64,000 nt of DNA from Balanoglossus misakiensis (taxonomy: Eukaryota > Hemichordata), in the NCBI GenBank assembly GCA_040954595.2, contig JBECUI020000026.1, positions 310,001 to 374,000 on the forward strand. Reading direction: 5' to 3'. Shown piece after piece: positions 58,711 to 64,000 of this stretch (its first letter is position 1; every line of letters starts with the position of its first letter). Position numbers and translations under genes: made by a program. The notes under the pieces were generated by a model. It was not told where the DNA came from. It made no database searches and was given only the letters and a program-made list of their open reading frames with translations.

Positions 58711-61700
58711 CTGAAAGAGATAATAGAACATAGGTTGTAACTGATAATGAGACAGACACATTACACTGAATTATGAAACAATATGGAGTCCAAGACAGCA
58801 ACTGCCTATATTGAAAATGTTGGTCAGTAAAATTGAAAGTATTGCTTTAATTGTGGATTTTGACTTCTCATGTGTATATGTAATAAAATATAGGGGTTAT
58901 TGCAGTTGTTTTCAAAATACAAGGCCGCAAATATAGCCGATAATTGAAAAAAACTGAGCTATATACTGTCAAATTTTATGAAAATGATTAAGTAGAAGTT
59001 TTCTAGCTATTCTCAATGTAATTCTATGGAAAAAGATGAATGCGTACACATTTGCACAGATTTCCCGTTTATGTTTTGCACATACATCCTTAATGACATA
59101 TTTGAGAATTTAAAGTAAACTTTCCTTAATAGAGAGTTCTTCTTAATACTACAATAGACAGGTAATATATGATTCAAGTTGTGTTACACAAATTGCTATA
59201 CGGTATATTTAAACTCACCTCAGGAATGCTGGTCATCGTCAGTTCTGCACCATTAAATTCTGGACAACTTTCCCGTATTTTATCCAATGATAATGATGCT
59301 GTCTCCACATCTAGCACACAACCTCTGATGTTGTTTTCTGCTGTAAAAATGTTGTGGGCCGTAGATTCTTCAGGGACACCACCGGAGTCCAACATGTCTC
59401 GTAACTTTTTACACTCCTGCTGGAGTTCCGGTGGTGTTCCTCTGCTGAACTTCAGGCCCACAAATCTTGACAGGTATGCCCTATCTGCATAGGCTGGCAA
59501 CTTCTCCTCCAAGACGCTCCATGGCATTTGGAGTTCCTTGATGAACGCCTCCTGAACCACTTTCATCTTGCGAACGTCTTTGGCTTCTCTGTTCATTTGC
59601 TGTAAATTAGTTTTTCCATCAACAACATCTTCCAGAAATTCACAAATGGTGTTCTCGTTTAAATGCACCAGGTAACTAAAAAGGTATACTGGTATGTCCG
59701 GTTTCACCATCAGATTTTTCTTCGTAACTTTCTGACCAGCCAGTACTCCCGTTTCATAGCTCTCGAAAATTTGATCCAGTTTCACTGTAACAGTCTCAGG
59801 CTGTTTCGCCAGATTTAAAATTGTTTCCATATCTGTATCGTTCTGCAATAAATCAATAGAAGTATTATTACAAGGACAGTACACTTAACTCTGCCATATA
59901 ACAGCAAGCCTTGTTACCTACATCCAAAATTGACAAGATACAACAAGAGAGACAGTTTGGACAATGGCAACATTCATGTGTCTACACAAAGCCTTACTAA
60001 AACATTAGTTGGATCCCCCAACCACATTTAGGTAATTCTACATTTTAACAGAGAGCTTGTCTTTGGTAATATGCATGACAGAGGCCAGATAAACAATAAA
60101 TTTCAGTGGATACTGGTTGACACAGGAGAAGGACATTTGGTAAGGTGAACCATTTTCCCATAATATTTTTTTTTGTATTTTGGACTAAGGTGTCTTAGAT
60201 CTAAATCCACTTACTATGGATTTTAATTTAGTGCAACCAATCTTGGAGATAAGAACAAAATCTGTCCATGTCATTTGCTACATTGTAATATATTGGATTG
60301 CACCCCACTAATTAAACTATGATTTTTCCCAATTAAACTTACTTGTTGTAAGATGTTTTTACAGGATCTCCTCCATTCCTCGGAGGCAGATTTAACAGAT
60401 GTCAGTCTGTCCCGACATATGTGGACCTGAAATAGGAATATGAAATAAAATTAAAATAATACAAAATCTAATTCTTGCCTTAATTGCCATGTACAATTTC
60501 TTTGCTCTTAATTTCTATGTAAACCGGCAAAGATTATTCTTGACACAAGACATCTTTCAAAATGAAATTTTGAAAATTATGATTAAAATGGGTCCGTATT
60601 GAAAATGAAAAGATGAATAATTTTTGAAATACGTTTTTGATACTGTGTCTTAAATACAATGGAAAACCCATGAATTGACATTTCAACCCATTAATTGCTC
60701 ACTTAACTTAAATTTAAAAATAGACCAGTGTGATGTATTAGTATTTAACTCGTTATTTCCTGAAAAATCCATGGCATAAACAACTGTTGCAAATTGTGTT
60801 CACTGTTTAATTAAGTCAATCAGATCAAGCCATTTTGGACTGTAACTTACCTTTTCTTTGGTACTGAGCTTGTGGACCAAATGTTGCATATCATTGTGGC
60901 GATTTGCAAGCCACATGGACTGTTCTTCACTCAGTGAACAATATATCTTGCATTGTCTTGACTTAAATAATTGCCTATCTTTATACTTCTCAGCAAGTTG
61001 CTTCGTTGCAGTGAAATTGTGTTGACCGCCTAGGATGGTGTACTTGTATCCATTAACCTACATGACAATTGACACAAGAAATGAAATTGAGTTTAACTAG
61101 CACACGTGAGAAATCACTAATGTCGTTTGAAAATGTTTTGTTGAACTCTAATTCTGAAACTGAAAGCCATGCAATCAAGACAATTGTGGGGGTTAGCTTA
61201 GTGATATTTCATACTCACGTTATTCTTGTTGAAGTCAGTTTTCTTAATGTCCACCATAACAACATATGGGCTGTAAGACTCATCAGTAAATTTCTCCATA
61301 CTCTCAACCAGGGTCTTCACGAAAAAGTCGTCCACTTTTCTTACTTGCTTTCCCAAGTTCAGATTACAGGTGTGAATACTGAATACACCTAAAATAAATG
61401 TAAATGTAAATGTAATTAGCTTGAGTAGTTCACATCATTGAATTCTCTTGGACTTAGCCAGCTTAATACATTAACAACCAAAATTCGTACTGACTAAAAG
61501 TTTAGGCCAAATAGTCATCCTCCCCATGTACCCAAACCAAGCTAGTCTACCTCTCATGTGACATGTTCACTGAATGCATTATGCTTCATTGGTTATTTTG
61601 AGCTGTACAATCAGTTTTAGAGAAAAAAGACAAATGTTTTCTCAAATGTGCACATTTCATTACAATTCAAACACATCTTTTTAATGTTACCACAAGGAAC

Positions 61701-64000
61701 CTAAACACAAAATGCCAAAGCAATCATAAGCAGTTTCAAAACAAACTGATTGTTGATTAAAACAGCAGACAAATATTCATGTACAAACATAAAATGGGAG
61801 CTAAACAAAGATGTTTAGTTGCACCCACTGCTGGAAGAGTGAATGGAGCTGAAAGTACATGTATGTCTTGTAGTATGAAAGGACTGGATCATGACCCAGA
61901 TCCTCTCATGTTTAAAGGGACAAAATCTCCTTCTCTCATTGTCCATCTTCCATTAATTATGTTTGATACAAGACACATGACTGTTTATGTTATCTACATG
62001 TGGATATATAGTGAATCAACGTTCGACCACACACAACTTCCATCTCGTTTGTGGGATATGAGTGTAAAAATCTCGCCAAAATGAATAAATGGTAGAGACC
62101 GATTATTCATTTTGGCGAGTTTTTCACTCTCTTGTGTACAAGTGGTACAGAAATTGTGTGTGATCGATGGTGAGAGAGAGACTTTGTCACTTTAACATAC
62201 ATGACATTGCTTCTCAGGCTACATGTATACAAATACAGCATCCTTACCAAACAAAACAAAGTAATTCATCTTAATATCTCACCTGGTATTGCGTGATCAT
62301 TAACAATATTAGTCATTGGATCTTCTGTTGAATTCACCGAGTCTATATGACTTCTTCTTTTTTTCCTTGTCAAATCTGGAATTACTTCACCTGAAGAAGG
62401 CCTTTTTTTTCGCGATTTACCAGCCGGGAAACTGAAATTGAATTGGATGAAATAACATGAAGATCTTCTTGAAAGGACAGTGATTCAATCTCTGGTAATC
62501 AGAGTTGTGTTTGCCACCTTGGCAAATGCTGTAAACCATACACCTTAACAAAAACTGTTTCCCAAGGGTCTATGTCTCAGCCACAGCCAACTTGCTATCA
62601 AATATTGGCCCAGCATACAATGCCCAAAGTGGGCCTGATCTAGTTTTCTGTAATATTAACATACCAGTATATCATTGAATGAACTGTAATTCTACCAGAA
62701 TCAAAATTTAGTGCTGTAGCAAGTTTGCAATGTGCACTCAGATAAACTAGTCAGCTCAGAGACAGTCATATAATCATTTGATTTCTGAATGGGTTGGAAC
62801 AAATTTTTGCAAGACAGACTGGGCGTATTTGCACAATTTTCATGGGTTATAACTGTTAACAGATGACATATTTTAAACTTTGCTCCTGATTGTTTGTCAA
62901 CTGACCCAAATTACAAACAATAGCTATGTGACACCGATCGGAAAAGGTGGGCATTTTTCCCATAATTCAAATTACAGTAAACGCCATATTGGAAATTCTG
63001 CCAACTTTCCCTCGATTTTGCAAAAAATTGCGCGACTTATACATGGCGAAAATGTTTTTTTTTTTCTGAAAGAGTGACCTCAAAGCTACAACTTACAAAA
63101 ATGTAGAAATCAGCTGGACCGGATTTTCCCTTTAATGAATTGCAACTTACCGAGCATTAGAAGAAAGCTCTGGAGATACTCTGTCACCAGATGTATTCAT
63201 GGCTGAACTGGAATCACTTGAAGGCCTTTTTTTCTGTGATTTACCACCAGGGCACCTGAAAGTGAATTGGATAAAATAACATGTAAGACTTGAAAGGAAT
63301 GGGATTAAATCGTTGGTACTCAGAGCTGGAACTGTTTGCCACAAACCATACACCCTTGGCAAAACTGTTTCTCCTGAGTAAGCACATATCATGTGTCTTT
63401 TTACAGATAATGGTCATCTCTGATATAATGTTGATTATATGTGCGAGTTAACTTTGCCTATATGTAATGATGCTATGCAATCAGCAATGGTGCTTTTGCA
63501 TAAGATTTACAAAATTTAAGAGAGTGGATGATTTAGTAGAATTTTATTTGATTGCACATGTATTCTAACTTAGATTGTGGTTTATACAAGCTAAGTGTAC
63601 TTACGGAGAATTATCTTCTTGACAAGACGAACTTGAAGATTCTGTATCACTTGATGTATTCATGGCTGAACTGGAACAAGATGCAGATTCTATACCAACA
63701 GACTGCATGCTTATATCTGATTCATCACTTGATTCTCCTCGGGATACACTGTTTTTGTCAACAAGTTCATTAAACTTTGCTACAAAATCGACAGCCAGTT
63801 TGATGTCACGGAAGTTGCGGCAAAAGTCATTCTGATGCCATTCAAATTCTCGGCGATAGAATGTGTGTTTATAACCTTCAAAGATAAGCTGAAAAACAAA
63901 AAAAATGTTAATGAATCATGGACATTCATCTGATTTTTTGTGAGTTTACCTGTTGAGATCGCCAATTGAATACATCGAGTTTATCTCCATGGGTAAACAA
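57518..64000 (-). CDS. Spliced gene for a ParB-like plus beta-class DNA methyltransferase-like protein (5' end outside window)
   Basis: Eleven exons in transcript order: 64000-63950 (partial), 63888-63605, 63255-63151, 62431-62283, 61388-61219, 61057-60851, 60426-60343, 59842-59219, 58710-58521, 58347-58132, 57660-57518. Every junction is GT-AG with agreeing phases, giving about 740 residues to a TGA at 57518-57520. Order of parts: short conserved-looking start, Ser/Lys-rich linker, ParB-like domain, helical middle, methyltransferase-like domain in the permuted beta order (catalytic block before AdoMet block). ParB-methylase fusions are known from phages and bacterial mobile elements. Function here is unknown; a nuclear DNA-binding or modification-related role is inferred. 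Catalysis is doubtful. Confidence 0.8.
59219..60426 (-). CDS. Exons 7-8: helical middle region
   Basis: Exon 7 (60343-60426) reads VHICRDRLTSVKSASEEW; exon 8 (59219-59842, 208 codons, the largest) includes KLDQIFESYETGVLAGQ, FLEDVVDGKTNLQQMN, VLEEKLPAYADRAYLSRFVG and CVLDVETASLSLDKIRE. Predicted by eye to be mostly alpha-helical with leucine-rich amphipathic stretches. It bridges the ParB-like and methylase-like parts; its C-terminal end runs into the expected first strand of the methylase fold. No named family. Confidence 0.75.
60851..61388 (-). CDS. Exons 5-6: ParB/sulfiredoxin-fold-like domain
   Basis: Exon 5 reads VRKVDDFFVKTLVESMEKFT then SPYVVMVDIK; exon 6 reads NGYKYTILGGQHNFTATKQL, AEKY, and KIYCSLSEEQSMWLANRHN. 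The order fits ParB: 'v..l.eSi...G...piiV', a loop, 'g.Y.iidGqhR..Aakel', then 'v....s.eea..la...N'. The box normally GxHR or GERR is GGQHN here, so the usual arginine is replaced by asparagine. ParB boxes bind CTP and DNA in plasmid partition; what this version binds is unknown. The match is by motif order, not by a profile search. Confidence 0.7.
61913..62197. mobile_element. MITE inside intron 4
   Basis: About 285 bases with inverted ends (ttaaagggacaaaatctc and gagactttgtcactttaa). The interior phrase agtgaatcaacgttcgac is shared with copies in the membrane-protein gene introns. aaatctcgccaaaatgaata near 62070 and its reverse near 62110 form a central palindrome. Confidence 0.75.
62283..62431 (-). 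CDS. Exon 4: basic linker, duplicate of exon 3
   Basis: Reads FPAGKSRKKRPSSGEVIPD, then LTRKKRRSHIDS. Two basic clusters, KSRKKRP and RKKRR, suit a bipartite nuclear signal. The downstream-intron flank on its 5' side (62432-62560) is also similar to 63256-63390, so exon and intron were duplicated together. Confidence 0.75.
63151..63255 (-). CDS. Exon 3: basic/Ser linker, tandem-duplicated
   Basis: Reads CPGGKSQKKRPSSDSS, then SAMNTSGDRVSPE. KSQKKRP is a plausible nuclear localisation signal. Phase 2 in and out. It is a duplicate of the start of exon 4, and its SSSAMNTS also echoes the end of exon 2. Confidence 0.75.
63605..64000 (-). CDS. Exons 1-2: N-terminal unclassified domain and Ser-rich linker
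   Basis: Exon 1 (63950-64000, cut by window) reads LFTHGDKLDVFNWRSQQ. Exon 2 (63605-63888) continues LIFEGYKHTFYRREFEWHQN, DFCRNFRDIKLAVDFVAKFN, then a Ser/Asp/Glu-rich stretch with SSSAMNTSSDTESSSSS. The first ~60 residues are rich in aromatic and basic residues and look folded; I cannot name the family. The Ser/acidic tract is likely disordered and phosphorylated. Confidence 0.75.

Noticed and set aside
57518-64000. Bacterial or phage contamination carrying ParB-methylase
   Set aside because: Ten introns with GT-AG sites and matched phases, and an intronic MITE shared with the other animal gene.

Overview
This is intron-rich animal DNA. Exons obey GT-AG rules with matched phases, there are microsatellites, MITEs, a SINE, a dead LINE fragment and two minisatellites, and one gene is a phase 1-1 mosaic of extracellular modules (pentraxin/LamG, HYR, Sushi, ephrin-receptor-like, EGF). 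I infer a marine invertebrate, perhaps an amphioxus- or hemichordate-like deuterostome, with low confidence; no sequence mark settles the species.

Layout. Positions 1-7048 are an almost perfect direct copy of 47573-54615. The outer part of that unit also exists, older and diverged, in inverted orientation. The result is a giant inverted repeat: left arm 11916-22250, right arm 43683-53145, enclosing about 21.4 kb. Arms differ by datable insertions: a gene-fragment-carrying TIR element (977-2364 and 48549-49936), a Harbinger-like MITE (20824-21654) and a 2.3 kb element (17353-19700). Each arm ends outside in a small promoter/first-exon-like module (NRF1- and YY1-type motifs) pointing inward.

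Inside the inverted repeat: 22251-25630 is a patchwork of a dispersed repeat carrying six perfect DR1 nuclear-receptor sites. Next comes the 3' part (15 exons, 25631-34739) of a type I membrane protein: pentraxin-HYR-Sushi-linker with furin site-four ephrin-receptor-like repeats-two EGFs-TM-NPxY tail. Then follow a long hairpin, a LINE reverse-transcriptase fragment and an 86-bp minisatellite. The spacer 7049-11915 holds minus-strand pieces of another secreted gene: a signal-peptide exon, a second exon and a broken pentraxin exon.

Right of the duplication: a 44-bp minisatellite (55016-56597), then a minus-strand gene (64000 to 57518, at least 11 exons, 5' end outside the window). It encodes a Ser/Lys-rich linker, a ParB-like domain, a long helical middle and a beta-class DNA methyltransferase-like domain with altered catalytic and AdoMet motifs. 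A phage/prokaryote-style ParB-methylase pairing in a spliced animal gene is the strongest candidate for something undescribed.

Domain calls rest on reading motifs by eye; no database search or alignment program was available.
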